The translations under genes were made by a program, and so were the position numbers. Below the pieces are notes generated by a model, which was given only the letters and a program-made list of their open reading frames with translations, had not been told where the DNA came from and made no database searches. Below are positions 40,602 through 49,057 of a stretch of DNA of 64,000 nucleotides, in pieces. Position 1 is the stretch's first letter, and every line of letters starts with the position of its first letter. This stretch comes from Burkholderia pyrrocinia (GTDB taxonomy: Bacteria > Pseudomonadota > Gammaproteobacteria > Burkholderiales > Burkholderiaceae): positions 1,612,001-1,676,000 of the forward strand of contig NZ_CP011503.1 of NCBI RefSeq assembly GCF_001028665.1, read 5' to 3'.

Positions 40602-41810
40602 GTGAGCGAGACATCCAGCAGCACACTGCCCGAAGCCGGCCGCGCATCCGTTGCGCCGTTGGCCGAGCCGCCGACGCTGGCGGCGCTGGAAGCCCATCTT
40701 GCTCCGTATGCCGCGCACGCGTTGCAGTCGCGCGGCCGCCGCCATCCGGAAACGCCGCCGGCGGCGCGCACCGAATTCCAGCGCGACCGCGATCGCATCG
40801 TCCATTCGACCGCGTTTCGCCGGCTCGAATACAAGACGCAGGTCTTCGTCAATCACGAAGGCGACCTGTTCCGCACGCGCCTCACGCACAGCCTCGAAGT
40901 CGCGCAGATCGCGCGCTCGGTCGCGCGCAACCTGCGCCTGAACGAGGATCTCGTCGAGGCGATCTCGCTCGCGCACGATCTCGGCCATACGCCGTTCGGC
41001 CATGCCGGCCAGGACGCGCTGAATGCGTGCATGCGTGACCACGGCGGCTTCGAGCACAACCTGCAGAGCCTCGCGGTCGTTGACGAGCTGGAGGAGCACT
41101 ACGGCGCGTTCAACGGGCTGAACCTGTGCTTCGAGACGCGCGAAGGCATTCTGAAGCATTGCTCGCGCGAGAATGCGCGCAAGCTCGGCGCGCTCGGCGA
41201 GCGCTTCCTGCAGGGCCGCCAGCCGTCGCTCGAAGCGCAGCTCGCGAACATCGCGGACGAAATTGCCTACAACAACCACGACGTCGACGACGGCCTGCGT
41301 TCCGGTCTGATCACGATCGAGCAGCTCGCGGAAGTCGAGCTGTGGCAGCGCCACTACGAGGCGGCGCTCGCCGAATTCCCGCACCTCGAAGGCCGCCGCC
41401 TCGTGCACGAGACGGTGCGCCGCATCATCAACACGCTGATCGTCGACCTGATCGACGAGACGACGCGCAATCTCGCGCGCGTCGCGCCCGCGTCGCTCGA
41501 CGACGTGCGTGCCGCGCCGCCGCTCGTGTCGCACAGCGCGACGGTCGCCGCGCAGGCGGCCGCCCTCAAGCGTTTCCTCTTCAAGAACCTGTATCGCCAC
41601 TACAAGGTGATGCGCATGGCGAGCAAGGCGCAGCGCGTCGTCACGGGGCTGTTCGACGCGTTCATCGACGATCCGCGCCTGCTGCCGCCGCCGTACCAGT
41701 CGGACGACGCAGCGCAGCAGCCGCGTCTCGTCGCGCACTACATCGCCGGAATGACCGACCGCTTCGCGCTGAAGGAATATCAGCGCCTGTTCGTCATCAA
41801 CGACAACTGA
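40602..41810 (+). CDS. dgt: Deoxyguanosinetriphosphate triphosphohydrolase-like protein (HD family)
   Basis: HD-domain dNTP triphosphohydrolase that cleaves dGTP-type nucleotides to nucleoside and tripolyphosphate, 402 residues. Metal ligands are H96 ([12 protein letters not shown]), H125-D126 ([16 protein letters not shown]) and a later Asp in [14 protein letters not shown]. The GTG start follows GGAGGAGA. It belongs to the shorter type-2 group, so substrate preference may be broader than dGTP. It lies 41 bases after aroB. Confidence 0.92.
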   Translation: MSETSSSTLPEAGRASVAPLAEPPTLAALEAHLAPYAAHALQSRGRRHPETPPAARTEFQRDRDRIVHSTAFRRLEYKTQVFVNHEGDLFRTRLTHSLEVAQIARSVARNLRLNEDLVEAISLAHDLGHTPFGHAGQDALNACMRDHGGFEHNLQSLAVVDELEEHYGAFNGLNLCFETREGILKHCSRENARKLGALGERFLQGRQPSLEAQLANIADEIAYNNHDVDDGLRSGLITIEQLAEVELWQRHYEAALAEFPHLEGRRLVHETVRRIINTLIVDLIDETTRNLARVAPASLDDVRAAPPLVSHSATVAAQAAALKRFLFKNLYRHYKVMRMASKAQRVVTGLFDAFIDDPRLLPPPYQSDDAAQQPRLVAHYIAGMTDRFALKEYQRLFVINDN

Positions 41811-41827
41811 CTGTCACAAACGATCAC
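41811..41827 (+). promoter_or_regulatory. PHO-box-like sequence before ugpB
   Basis: CTGTCACAAACGATCAC starts with a perfect PHO half-site (CTGTCAC). The second half (CGATCAC) matches five of seven bases but at a 10-base rather than 11-base period. ugp operons are PhoB-regulated in enterobacteria, which makes the position suggestive. No well-placed -10 follows. Confidence 0.3.
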
Positions 41828-41900
41828 TAGACTTCGCCGGTTCAATGGCGACGGGAATGTTGCATACGCTGTTGGTAACGTTTTCATAGGAGAGAGGTCG

Positions 41901-43235
41901 ATGAAGAAGAAGCCTGCGGGGACCATGGTTCGTTCGATCGCGCTGGGCGGCGCGCTGATGTTCGGTGTGCAGCACGCGGCGTTGGCTGCGACGGAGATCC
42001 AGTTCTGGCATGCGATGGAGGCCGCGCTCGGCGAGCGGGTCAACGCGATTGCCGAGCAGTTCAACGCGTCGCAGAGCGACTACAAGATCGTGCCGGTCTT
42101 CAAGGGCACTTACGACCAGGCGCTCGCGGCCGGCATCGCCGCCTATCGTAGCGGCAACGCGCCGGCGATCCTCCAGGTCTATGAAGTCGGCACGGCCACG
42201 ATGATGCAGGCGAAGAAGGCCGTCGTGCCGGTCTACGACGTGTTCAAGCAGGCCGGCGTGCCGCTCGACGAAAAGGCGTTCGTGCCGACCATCTCGAGCT
42301 ACTACAGCGACGCGAAGACGGGCCATCTCGTGTCGATGCCGTTCAACAGCTCGACGCCGGTGCTGTACTACAACAAGGACGCGTTCAAGAAGGCCGGGCT
42401 CGACCCGAACCAGCCGCCGAAGACGTGGGCCGACGTGAAGGCCGATGCCGAGAAGCTGCGCAAGTCGGGGATGGCGTGCGGCTTCACGACCGGCTGGCAG
42501 GGCTGGATCCAGCTCGAAAACTACAGCGCATGGCACGGGCTGCCGTTCGCGAGTCGCAATAACGGCTTCGACGGCGCCGACGCCGTGCTCGATTTCAACA
42601 AGCCGCAGCAGATCGCGCACGTCTCGTTCCTGCAGCAGATGGCGAAGGACGGCACGTTCACGTACGCGGGCCGCAAGGATGAAGCGTCGGCGAAGTTCTA
42701 CAGCGGCGACTGCGGGATCATGACGACGTCGTCGGGCGCGCTCGCGAACGTGCAGAAGTTCGCGAAGTTCAGCTACGGCACGGGCATGATGCCGTACGAC
42801 GCGAACGTGAAGGGCGCGCCGCAGAACGCGATCATCGGCGGCGCGAGCCTGTGGGTGCTGGCCGGCAAGGATCCGGCGACCTACAAGGGCGTCGCGAAAT
42901 TCCTCGCGTACCTGGCATCGCCGCCCGTCGCCGCGAAGTGGCACCAGGACACGGGCTACCTGCCGGTGACGACCGCCGCGTACGACCTCACGCGCGAGCA
43001 GGGCTTCTACGCGAAGAACCCGAGCGCCGAAACCGCGATCAAGCAGATGCTGAACAAGCCGCCGCTGCCTTACACGAAGGGGCTGCGCCTCGGCAACATG
43101 CCGCAGATCCGCACGATCGTCGACGAAGAGTTCGAACAGGTGTGGGCGCAGAAGAAGTCGCCGAAGGACGCGCTCGACTCGGCGGCCTCGCGCGGCGACG
43201 AGTTGCTGCGCCGCTTCGAGAAGTCGGGCGGCTGA
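41901..43235 (+). CDS. ugpB: sn-glycerol-3-phosphate ABC transporter, substrate-binding protein UgpB
   Basis: Periplasmic binding protein for glycerol-3-phosphate and glycerophosphodiesters, 444 residues, family 1 solute-binding fold. A signal peptide ends near HAALA/ATE (residue about 31), and the mature part begins [17 protein letters not shown], a typical UgpB start. [15 protein letters not shown] and [11 protein letters not shown] are among the conserved stretches. AGGAGAGAGG precedes the ATG. First gene of ugpBAECQ. A stable hairpin follows, which often raises binding-protein yield over membrane subunits. Confidence 0.95.
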   Translation: MKKKPAGTMVRSIALGGALMFGVQHAALAATEIQFWHAMEAALGERVNAIAEQFNASQSDYKIVPVFKGTYDQALAAGIAAYRSGNAPAILQVYEVGTATMMQAKKAVVPVYDVFKQAGVPLDEKAFVPTISSYYSDAKTGHLVSMPFNSSTPVLYYNKDAFKKAGLDPNQPPKTWADVKADAEKLRKSGMACGFTTGWQGWIQLENYSAWHGLPFASRNNGFDGADAVLDFNKPQQIAHVSFLQQMAKDGTFTYAGRKDEASAKFYSGDCGIMTTSSGALANVQKFAKFSYGTGMMPYDANVKGAPQNAIIGGASLWVLAGKDPATYKGVAKFLAYLASPPVAAKWHQDTGYLPVTTAAYDLTREQGFYAKNPSAETAIKQMLNKPPLPYTKGLRLGNMPQIRTIVDEEFEQVWAQKKSPKDALDSAASRGDELLRRFEKSGG

Positions 43236-43251
43236 GCACGCATCGCTTCGT

Positions 43252-43291
43252 GCCGCCGGCCGCGCCGCGCATGCGCGCGCGGTCCGGCGGC
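43252..43291 (+). promoter_or_regulatory. GC-rich hairpin between ugpB and ugpA
   Basis: GCCGCCGG (43252-43259) pairs with CCGGCGGC (43284-43291), and CCGCGC (43260-43265) with GCGCGG (43277-43282), with one bulged T. It resembles the intra-operon stem-loops that protect upstream mRNA in ABC-transporter operons. Confidence 0.55.
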
Positions 43292-43329
43292 GCGGTTTCC
43301 TTTCCGTTTCGCCTGACCGGATATCCGCG

Positions 43330-44214
43330 ATGCAATCCCGTTCCCGCTTCGGTACGAGCCTGGTGCCGTACCTGCTGATCGCGCCGCAGCTCGCGATCAC
43401 CGCCGTGTTCTTCCTGTGGCCGGCCGGCGTCGCGCTGTGGCAGTCGACGCAGATGCAGGACGCGTTCGGCACGTCGAGCGAATTCGTCGGCTTCGCGAAC
43501 TTCACGCACCTGTTCGCCGATCCGCTGTATCTCGATTCGTTCCGCACGACGCTCGTGTTCAGCTCGCTCGTCACGGTGAGCGGGCTCGTCGTGTCGCTGC
43601 TGCTCGCCGCGTGCGCCGACCGCGTGACCCGCGGCGCGCGCGCGTACCGCACGCTGCTGATCTGGCCGTACGCGGTCGCACCGACGATCGCGGCCGTGCT
43701 GTGGGCGTTCCTGTTCAACCCGAGCATCGGCCTGATCACGTATGCGCTCGCGAAGGGCGGCATCGTGTGGAACCACGCGCTGAATGGCGGGCAGGCGATG
43801 TTTCTCGTCGTGCTCGCGTCGGTGTGGAAGCAGGTGAGCTACAACTTCCTGTTCTTCTACGCGGGCCTGCAGGCGATCCCGCGCTCGCTGATCGAGGCGG
43901 CGGCGATCGACGGCGCAGGGCCGGTACGGCGCTTCTTCAACATCGTGCTGCCGCTGCTGTCGCCGACGAGCTTCTTCCTGCTGGTCGTGAACCTCGTCTA
44001 CGCGTTCTTCGACACGTTCCCGGTGATCGATGCGGCCACCGGGGGCGGCCCGGCGCAGAGCACGAAGACGCTGATCTACAAGATCTTCGCGGAGGGCTTC
44101 CAGGGGCTCGATATCGGCAGCTCGGGCGCGCAGTCGGTCGTGCTGATGATCATTGTCGTCGGGCTCACGGTGATCCAGTTCCGCTTCGTCGAACGCAGGG
44201 TGCAATACGCATGA
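43330..44214 (+). CDS. ugpA: sn-glycerol-3-phosphate ABC transporter permease UgpA
   Basis: Inner-membrane permease, 294 residues with six spans. The EAA loop, which contacts the ATPase, reads [20 protein letters not shown]. Starts [20 protein letters not shown]. Overlaps ugpE by 4 bases. Confidence 0.95.
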   Translation: MQSRSRFGTSLVPYLLIAPQLAITAVFFLWPAGVALWQSTQMQDAFGTSSEFVGFANFTHLFADPLYLDSFRTTLVFSSLVTVSGLVVSLLLAACADRVTRGARAYRTLLIWPYAVAPTIAAVLWAFLFNPSIGLITYALAKGGIVWNHALNGGQAMFLVVLASVWKQVSYNFLFFYAGLQAIPRSLIEAAAIDGAGPVRRFFNIVLPLLSPTSFFLLVVNLVYAFFDTFPVIDAATGGGPAQSTKTLIYKIFAEGFQGLDIGSSGAQSVVLMIIVVGLTVIQFRFVERRVQYA

Positions 44215-45056
44215 TCGAAAATCGCAAGGGCTTCGACCTGTTCTGCCACGCGGTGCTGATCGCGGGCGTCGTGCTGATCGTGTTCCCCGTCTACGTCGCG
44301 TTCTGCGCGGCGACGATGAACGCGCAGGAAGTGTTCACGGTGCCGCTGTCGCTCGTGCCGAGCACGCACCTGTTCGAGAACATCGCGTACATCTGGGGGC
44401 ACGGCAGCGGCGGCACGACGGCGCCGTTCGGCCGCCTGCTCGTGAACAGCTTCGTGATGGCGCTCGGCATCGCGGTCGGCAAGATCGCGATGTCGATCCT
44501 GTCCGCGTACGCGATCGTCTACTTCCGCTTCCCGTTCCGCAACACGGCGTTCTGGCTGATCTTCGTCACGCTGATGCTGCCGGTCGAGGTGCGGATCTTC
44601 CCGACCGTGCAGGTCGTGTCGACGCTGCACCTGACGAACACGTATGCGGGGCTCACGCTGCCGCTGATCGCGTCGGCGACCGCGACGTTCCTGTTCCGCC
44701 AGTTCTTCATGACGCTGCCCGACGAGCTGATGGACGCCGCGCGCATCGACGGTGCGGGGGCGCTGCGCTTCTTCTGGGACGTCGTGCTGCCGCTGTCGAA
44801 GACGAGCATCGCGTCGCTGTTCGTGATCACGTTCATCTACGGCTGGAACCAGTATCTGTGGCCGATCCTGATCACGACGGAGGCGTCGTTGTCGACGGCG
44901 GTGGTGGGCATCAAGACGATGATCGCGAGCGGCGACGCCGCGACCGAATGGCAATACGTGATGGCGGCGACGTTGATGGCGATGATTCCGCCGCTCGTCG
45001 TCGTGCTGGCGATGCAGCGCTGGTTCGTGCGCGGCCTCGTCGATTCCGAGAAATAA
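44211..45056 (+). CDS. ugpE: sn-glycerol-3-phosphate ABC transporter permease UgpE
   Basis: Second permease of the transporter, 281 residues, six membrane spans. EAA loop: [20 protein letters not shown]. The ATG ([19 protein letters not shown]) overlaps the ugpA stop (ATGA), the expected coupling for a heterodimeric channel; an open frame further upstream is only the ugpA shadow. Confidence 0.95.
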   Translation: MIENRKGFDLFCHAVLIAGVVLIVFPVYVAFCAATMNAQEVFTVPLSLVPSTHLFENIAYIWGHGSGGTTAPFGRLLVNSFVMALGIAVGKIAMSILSAYAIVYFRFPFRNTAFWLIFVTLMLPVEVRIFPTVQVVSTLHLTNTYAGLTLPLIASATATFLFRQFFMTLPDELMDAARIDGAGALRFFWDVVLPLSKTSIASLFVITFIYGWNQYLWPILITTEASLSTAVVGIKTMIASGDAATEWQYVMAATLMAMIPPLVVVLAMQRWFVRGLVDSEK

Positions 45057-45088
45057 ATGACTGACGGCAACCGGGAGAAAGACCAAGT

Positions 45089-46174
45089 ATGGCTGCGCTG
45101 AGCTTGAAGGGCGTCAGGAAATCCTATGACGGCAAGCAGCACGTGCTGCATGGTATCGACGTGGAGATCGCGGACGGCGAATTCATCGTGCTGGTCGGCC
45201 CGTCGGGCTGCGGCAAGTCGACGTTGCTGCGGATGATCGCGGGGCTCGAGAGCGTGACGGACGGCGAGATCGCGATCGGCGAGCGCGTCGTCAACACGCT
45301 GGAGCCGAAGGATCGCGACATCGCGATGGTGTTCCAGAACTATGCGCTGTACCCGCACATGACGGTCGCGCAGAACATGGGCTACGGGTTGAAGATCCGC
45401 GGGATCGAGCGTGCGACGATCGACTCGCGAGTGGCTGCGGCCGCGAAAATCCTCGAGCTCGAGCTGCTGCTCGCGCGGCGGCCGCGCGAACTGTCGGGCG
45501 GCCAGCGGCAGCGCGTCGCGATGGGGCGCGCGATCGTGCGCGAGCCGTCGGTGTTCCTGTTCGACGAACCGTTGTCGAACCTCGACGCGAAGCTGCGCGT
45601 GCAGATGCGGCTCGAGATCCAGCGGCTGCATGCGCGGCTCGCGACGACGAGCGTCTACGTGACGCACGACCAGATCGAGGCGATGACGCTCGCGCAGCGC
45701 GTGATCGTGATGAATCGCGGCTACGCGGAGCAGATCGGCGCGCCGGTCGACGTGTACGAGAAGCCGGCGACGGTGTTCGTCGCGGGCTTCATCGGCTCGC
45801 CCGCGATGAACCTGATGCACGGCCGGCTGTCGGACGACGGCGCGACTTTCACCGTCGCGGGCGGCGGCCCCGCGCTGCCGGTCGCCGGCGCGCCCGGTAT
45901 CGGCGCAGAGATCGCCACCGGGCGCGACTGGGTGCTCGGCGTGCGTCCCGAGCACATGACGCCGCAGCCGGGCGTCGCGCAGGCGACGCTGCCCGTCGAC
46001 TCGTGCGAGCTGCTCGGCGCAGACAATCTCGCGCACGGCCGCTGGGGCAATCACGATGTCGCAGTGCGCCTGCCGCACGCGGACCGTCCCGCGCGCGGCA
46101 CGGCGCTGGCGGCCGCGCTGCCCGCGCACCGGCTGCATTTCTTCGACCCCGAGACCGGCAAGCGTGCCGGCTGA
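45089..46174 (+). CDS. ugpC: sn-glycerol-3-phosphate ABC transporter ATPase UgpC
   Basis: ATPase of the importer, 361 residues, MalK/CUT1-like. Walker [10 protein letters not shown] (37-45), Q-loop in [12 protein letters not shown], signature LSGGQ (135-139), Walker B VFLFDEP (155-161), and a C-terminal OB-type regulatory domain from about residue 240. Starts [17 protein letters not shown]. Confidence 0.95.
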   Translation: MAALSLKGVRKSYDGKQHVLHGIDVEIADGEFIVLVGPSGCGKSTLLRMIAGLESVTDGEIAIGERVVNTLEPKDRDIAMVFQNYALYPHMTVAQNMGYGLKIRGIERATIDSRVAAAAKILELELLLARRPRELSGGQRQRVAMGRAIVREPSVFLFDEPLSNLDAKLRVQMRLEIQRLHARLATTSVYVTHDQIEAMTLAQRVIVMNRGYAEQIGAPVDVYEKPATVFVAGFIGSPAMNLMHGRLSDDGATFTVAGGGPALPVAGAPGIGAEIATGRDWVLGVRPEHMTPQPGVAQATLPVDSCELLGADNLAHGRWGNHDVAVRLPHADRPARGTALAAALPAHRLHFFDPETGKRAG

Positions 46175-46202
46175 ACCGGCCGACCTTGCAGAGAGACCGA
46201 CG

Positions 46203-46967
46203 ATGATTTCCCGTACCGACTGGCCCTACCCGCGCGTCGTCGCCCATCGCGGCGGCGGCACGCTCGCGCCGGAGAACACGCTCGCCGCGCTCGACGAGGG
46301 CGCACGACGCGGTCACCGGATGGTCGAGTTCGACGCGAAGCTGTCGGCCGACGACGTGACGTTCCTGCTGCACGACGACACGGTCGACCGGACGTCGAAC
46401 GGCCAGGGGGCGGCGGCGGACATGCGTTATGCGGCGCTGGCCGCGCTCGACGCGGGTGCCTGGCTCGACGCGCGCTTCGCGGGCGAGCGGATGCCGACGC
46501 TCGAGGCGGCGGCGGCGCGCTGCATCGCCCACGGCCTGGCCGCGAATGTCGAGATCAAGCCGTGCCCGGGGCGCGAGCGCGAGACGGGGCAGCGCGTGGC
46601 GGCCGACGCGGCCGCGTACTGGCGCGATGCCGCGGTCCCGCCGCTGCTGTCGTCGTTCTCGTTCGATGCGCTGCAACAGGCGCGCGAGACCGTGCTGGCG
46701 CTGCCGCGCGGGATGCTCTACGAGGCCGTGCCGGACGACTGGCATGCGCAGGTCGTCGGCGCGCTCGGCTGCGTATCGTTGCATGCAGACCACAAACGGC
46801 TCGACGAGCCGCTCGTGCGGGCGATCAAGGCGGCCGGGCTGCGCATTCTGGCGTACACGGTGAACGACCTCGAACGGGCGCGCGAACTCGCGCGCTGGGG
46901 TGTCGACGCGGTCTGCACGGACCGCATCGACCTCATTGGCCCCGATGCGCTGGACGACATCGCGTAG
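46203..46967 (+). CDS. ugpQ: Glycerophosphodiester phosphodiesterase (UgpQ type)
   Basis: Hydrolyses glycerophosphodiesters to glycerol-3-phosphate plus an alcohol in the cytoplasm, 254 residues with no signal peptide. Catalytic HRGGG and PEN (VVAHRGGGTLAPENTL), the metal-site E-x-D (VEFDAKLSADDV), HDDTVDRTSNG and VEIKPCPG are all present. The ATG 28 bases after ugpC is preferred over an earlier frame extension. It completes uptake and use of phospholipid headgroup debris. Confidence 0.94.
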   Translation: MISRTDWPYPRVVAHRGGGTLAPENTLAALDEGARRGHRMVEFDAKLSADDVTFLLHDDTVDRTSNGQGAAADMRYAALAALDAGAWLDARFAGERMPTLEAAAARCIAHGLAANVEIKPCPGRERETGQRVAADAAAYWRDAAVPPLLSSFSFDALQQARETVLALPRGMLYEAVPDDWHAQVVGALGCVSLHADHKRLDEPLVRAIKAAGLRILAYTVNDLERARELARWGVDAVCTDRIDLIGPDALDDIA

Positions 46968-47020
46968 CGCCCGGTCCCGCGCGATGGCGGGCAAGGGAAG
47001 ACCCTGAGACAAAAAAACGA

Positions 47021-47050
47021 CGCCCCGGCGGGATTTCGCCGGGGCGTTTT
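47021..47050 (+). terminator. Terminator of the ugp operon
   Basis: CGCCCCGGCG (47021-47030), loop GGATTT and CGCCGGGGCG (47037-47046) form a perfect 10-bp stem, with TTTT after it and a run of A's before it. Confidence 0.85.
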
Positions 47051-47130
47051 GCATCGTGGAGACGTTACGTCACGAAAATTCCGCTACAAATTGCAGCAGG
47101 ATTAACCATTCCCCAAATATTCGACTACGC

Positions 47131-47862
47131 TTAGAAGCGGTAACCGACGTTCAGGTACGTGACGATCGGATTGAGCGAGATCTTCGCTTTCGACGTTTCG
47201 GTCAGGGTGCCGACCGGCGTCCGGCGGGCCGTCGTGAAGGTCGCGGTCACGCTGACCGGGATGTACGAGAGCGACAGGCCTGCGAACCAGTGTTTCGTGA
47301 AGTTGTACGTGAAGCCGGCGTTGAACACGGGCGCCCACTGGTTGCTGGTCGTCGCGCTGGTCGGACCGCCGAGCACGCCGTTCTCGAACGTGCCGTTCGT
47401 GATCTTTGCGCCGGTGAACCAGACATACGTCGCGCCGACGCCGACATACGGACGGAACTTCGCGTTGGCGTCGTTGAAGTGGTAGCGAAGCAATACGGCG
47501 GGGCTCCACTGGTACGCACGGCCGAGTACGCCGAACTTTTCGAACTGACCCTTGCCGGTAATGTCGAACTTCGGCGGTATCCCCATCACGAGCTCGGTGG
47601 AGATGTGGTCGGTGACGAAGTAGCCAGCGGCGAGCCCGAGCGTATCGGCGTCGTTGATGCCGGCGCCCGTGTTGGGAATCGATTGGTTGATGGGCGTGCC
47701 GCCGACGCGATACAGGAACAGCGGATCGCTGCTGTCTTGCGGCGACAGGTGCAGCCAGCCGGTGCTGACGTAGAAATCACCTGCGGATTGTGCATGTGCC
47801 GTACCGCCCGCGAACGTGAATGCGAGCGCTGCGGCCCCCGTAATGGCCAGTTTTCGTTTCAT
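47131..47862 (-). CDS. ompW: Outer-membrane protein OmpW family
   Basis: Eight-stranded outer-membrane barrel that forms a hydrophobic channel for small molecules. From MKRKLAITGAAALAFTF it has 243 residues; GAGGAGACAC precedes the ATG, and a longer frame to 47916 is rejected. A signal peptide ends at AHA/QSA (about residue 24). WLHLSPQDSSDPL near the mature start and FRPYVGVGATYVWF are typical. The C-terminus ends in NVGYRF, with the aromatic terminal residue needed for barrel assembly. Confidence 0.92.
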   Translation of the reverse strand: MKRKLAITGAAALAFTFAGGTAHAQSAGDFYVSTGWLHLSPQDSSDPLFLYRVGGTPINQSIPNTGAGINDADTLGLAAGYFVTDHISTELVMGIPPKFDITGKGQFEKFGVLGRAYQWSPAVLLRYHFNDANAKFRPYVGVGATYVWFTGAKITNGTFENGVLGGPTSATTSNQWAPVFNAGFTYNFTKHWFAGLSLSYIPVSVTATFTTARRTPVGTLTETSKAKISLNPIVTYLNVGYRF

Positions 47863-47890
47863 TGTGTCTCCTCCGATCAAAGGCGTGCTC

Positions 47891-47920
47891 ATTATGACGA
47901 CTGCGTTTAAAACCAAACAA
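47891..47920 (-). promoter_or_regulatory. Candidate promoter of ompW
   Basis: On the minus strand TTGTTT (47920-47915) and CATAAT (47896-47891) are 18 bp apart. The start would lie about 20 bases before the ompW ATG. Confidence 0.5.
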
Positions 47921-48055
47921 GCTCGTAAGTTAGAGTTTTCACCCTAGGATTAGTACGACCGTACGTATCCGCGCACCGACAGGACGGGCATTCTACGCAG
48001 GTGCGCACTTTCGGACCTCCGGGTATTTCCTAACGCGTTCAAACGGACATTCAGC

Positions 48056-48769
48056 ATGGCACGGTTAGCACGACTCTACGTTCCCGACCAGCCGCAGCAC
48101 GTGATACTGCGCGGCCTGGATCAGCAACCCGCGTTCGTCGACGACCAGGACTACGAACTCTTCATCGACTGCCTGAAGGCCGCCGCGCGCGATCACCACC
48201 TGTCGGTGCATGCCTATGTGCTGCTGCCGCGCCAGGTGCAACTCCTCGTGACCCCGAGCGACGAGGCGAGCCTGCCGAAGGCGATGCAGGCAGTCGGCCG
48301 TCGCTACGTCGCGCATTTCAACCGGCGCTATTCGCGGCGCGGCACCCTGTGGGAAGGCCGCTACCGCGCGACCGTGATCGAAGGCGAGCGCTATTTCCTG
48401 CTCGCGAGCCGCGTGGTCGAGATGAGCCCGGTGCGCGCGCAGCTCGTCGCGACGCCCGAAGCCTATCGCTGGTCGAGCTACCGGCATCACGTCGGGCTCA
48501 CCGTCGACAGCCTGATCACCGACCATCCGCTCTACTGGGCGCTCGGCAACACGCCGTTCGACCGCCAGCGTGCGTACAAGGAGCTGTGCGAGCAGCCGCT
48601 CGACGAGCGGCAGGCCGACCAGTTGCAGCAGGCGACGCTCAAGGGCTGGGTGCTCGGCGGCGAGAACTACCGCGAGTGGGCGGCGCGTACCGCGAACCGG
48701 CGCGTATCGCCGCTGCCGCGCGGACGCCCCAGAAAGGTGCGCGAGAACACGCCGCCGATCCAGCAATAA
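48056..48769 (+). CDS. REP-associated transposase-like (Y1/HUH family) protein with lost catalytic residues
   Basis: Protein of 237 residues whose fold pattern matches REP-associated tyrosine transposases: MARLARLYVPDQPQHVILRG start, GRRYVAHFNRRYSRRGTLWEGR (about 81-102) and PVRAQLVATPEAYRWSSY. The family HUH motif, normally in the context MPNHVHLL, here reads LPRQVQLL with Q60 and Q62. The usual catalytic Tyr in RYIELNPVRA reads RVVEMSPVRA, with V120. It is therefore unlikely to cut DNA. The C-terminus adds an Arg/Pro-rich tail. No terminal repeats flank it. It sits between ompW and gltB with its own terminator, which suggests a domesticated DNA- or RNA-binding role. Confidence 0.8.
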   Translation: MARLARLYVPDQPQHVILRGLDQQPAFVDDQDYELFIDCLKAAARDHHLSVHAYVLLPRQVQLLVTPSDEASLPKAMQAVGRRYVAHFNRRYSRRGTLWEGRYRATVIEGERYFLLASRVVEMSPVRAQLVATPEAYRWSSYRHHVGLTVDSLITDHPLYWALGNTPFDRQRAYKELCEQPLDERQADQLQQATLKGWVLGGENYREWAARTANRRVSPLPRGRPRKVRENTPPIQQ

Positions 48770-48790
48770 CGCGGGAACGGCAGCCGAGAG

Positions 48791-48817
48791 GCGGCGCTGC
48801 GGGCGCCGCTTCTTTTT
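48791..48817 (+). terminator. Terminator after the transposase-like gene
   Basis: GCGGCGC (48791-48797) pairs with GCGCCGC (48803-48809), followed by TTCTTTTT. Confidence 0.75.
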
Positions 48818-48897
48818 GCACCAAAACGATGCGGCCCCAATAAAACGGCACCAGATCGAAGCATTCATTTAATTGGGGTTCTATCAAGCGGTTTTTG

Positions 48898-48927
48898 TTG
48901 CTATTCCTTTGATTCGTCGCGTATATT
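48898..48927 (+). promoter_or_regulatory. Candidate promoter of gltB
   Basis: TTGCTA (48898-48903) and TATATT (48922-48927) are 18 bp apart in an AT-rich patch. The start would be near 48934, leaving a leader of about 124 nt before gltB. Confidence 0.6.
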
Positions 48928-49057
48928 CCGAATTCCGGTGGCCCGGGCGAAGCATGCCCGCCCACTGTCGGCCGTGCCGTCTCCCGTCGGGAGCGGGATC
49001 GACGGCAACAAAAAACGGTTCAACGGCCCTCCAGGCCCCCTTTACGACGGTGTCCCC

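Noticed and set aside
47940..47975. GTACGACCGTAC inverted repeat upstream of ompW
   Set aside because: Arms are only 5 bp with a 2-base spacer, not exceptional in this composition, and it is distant from the ompW promoter.
48056..48817. Active insertion sequence carrying the transposase-like gene
   Set aside because: No terminal inverted repeats, target duplication or REP pair were seen at its edges, and its catalytic residues are missing.
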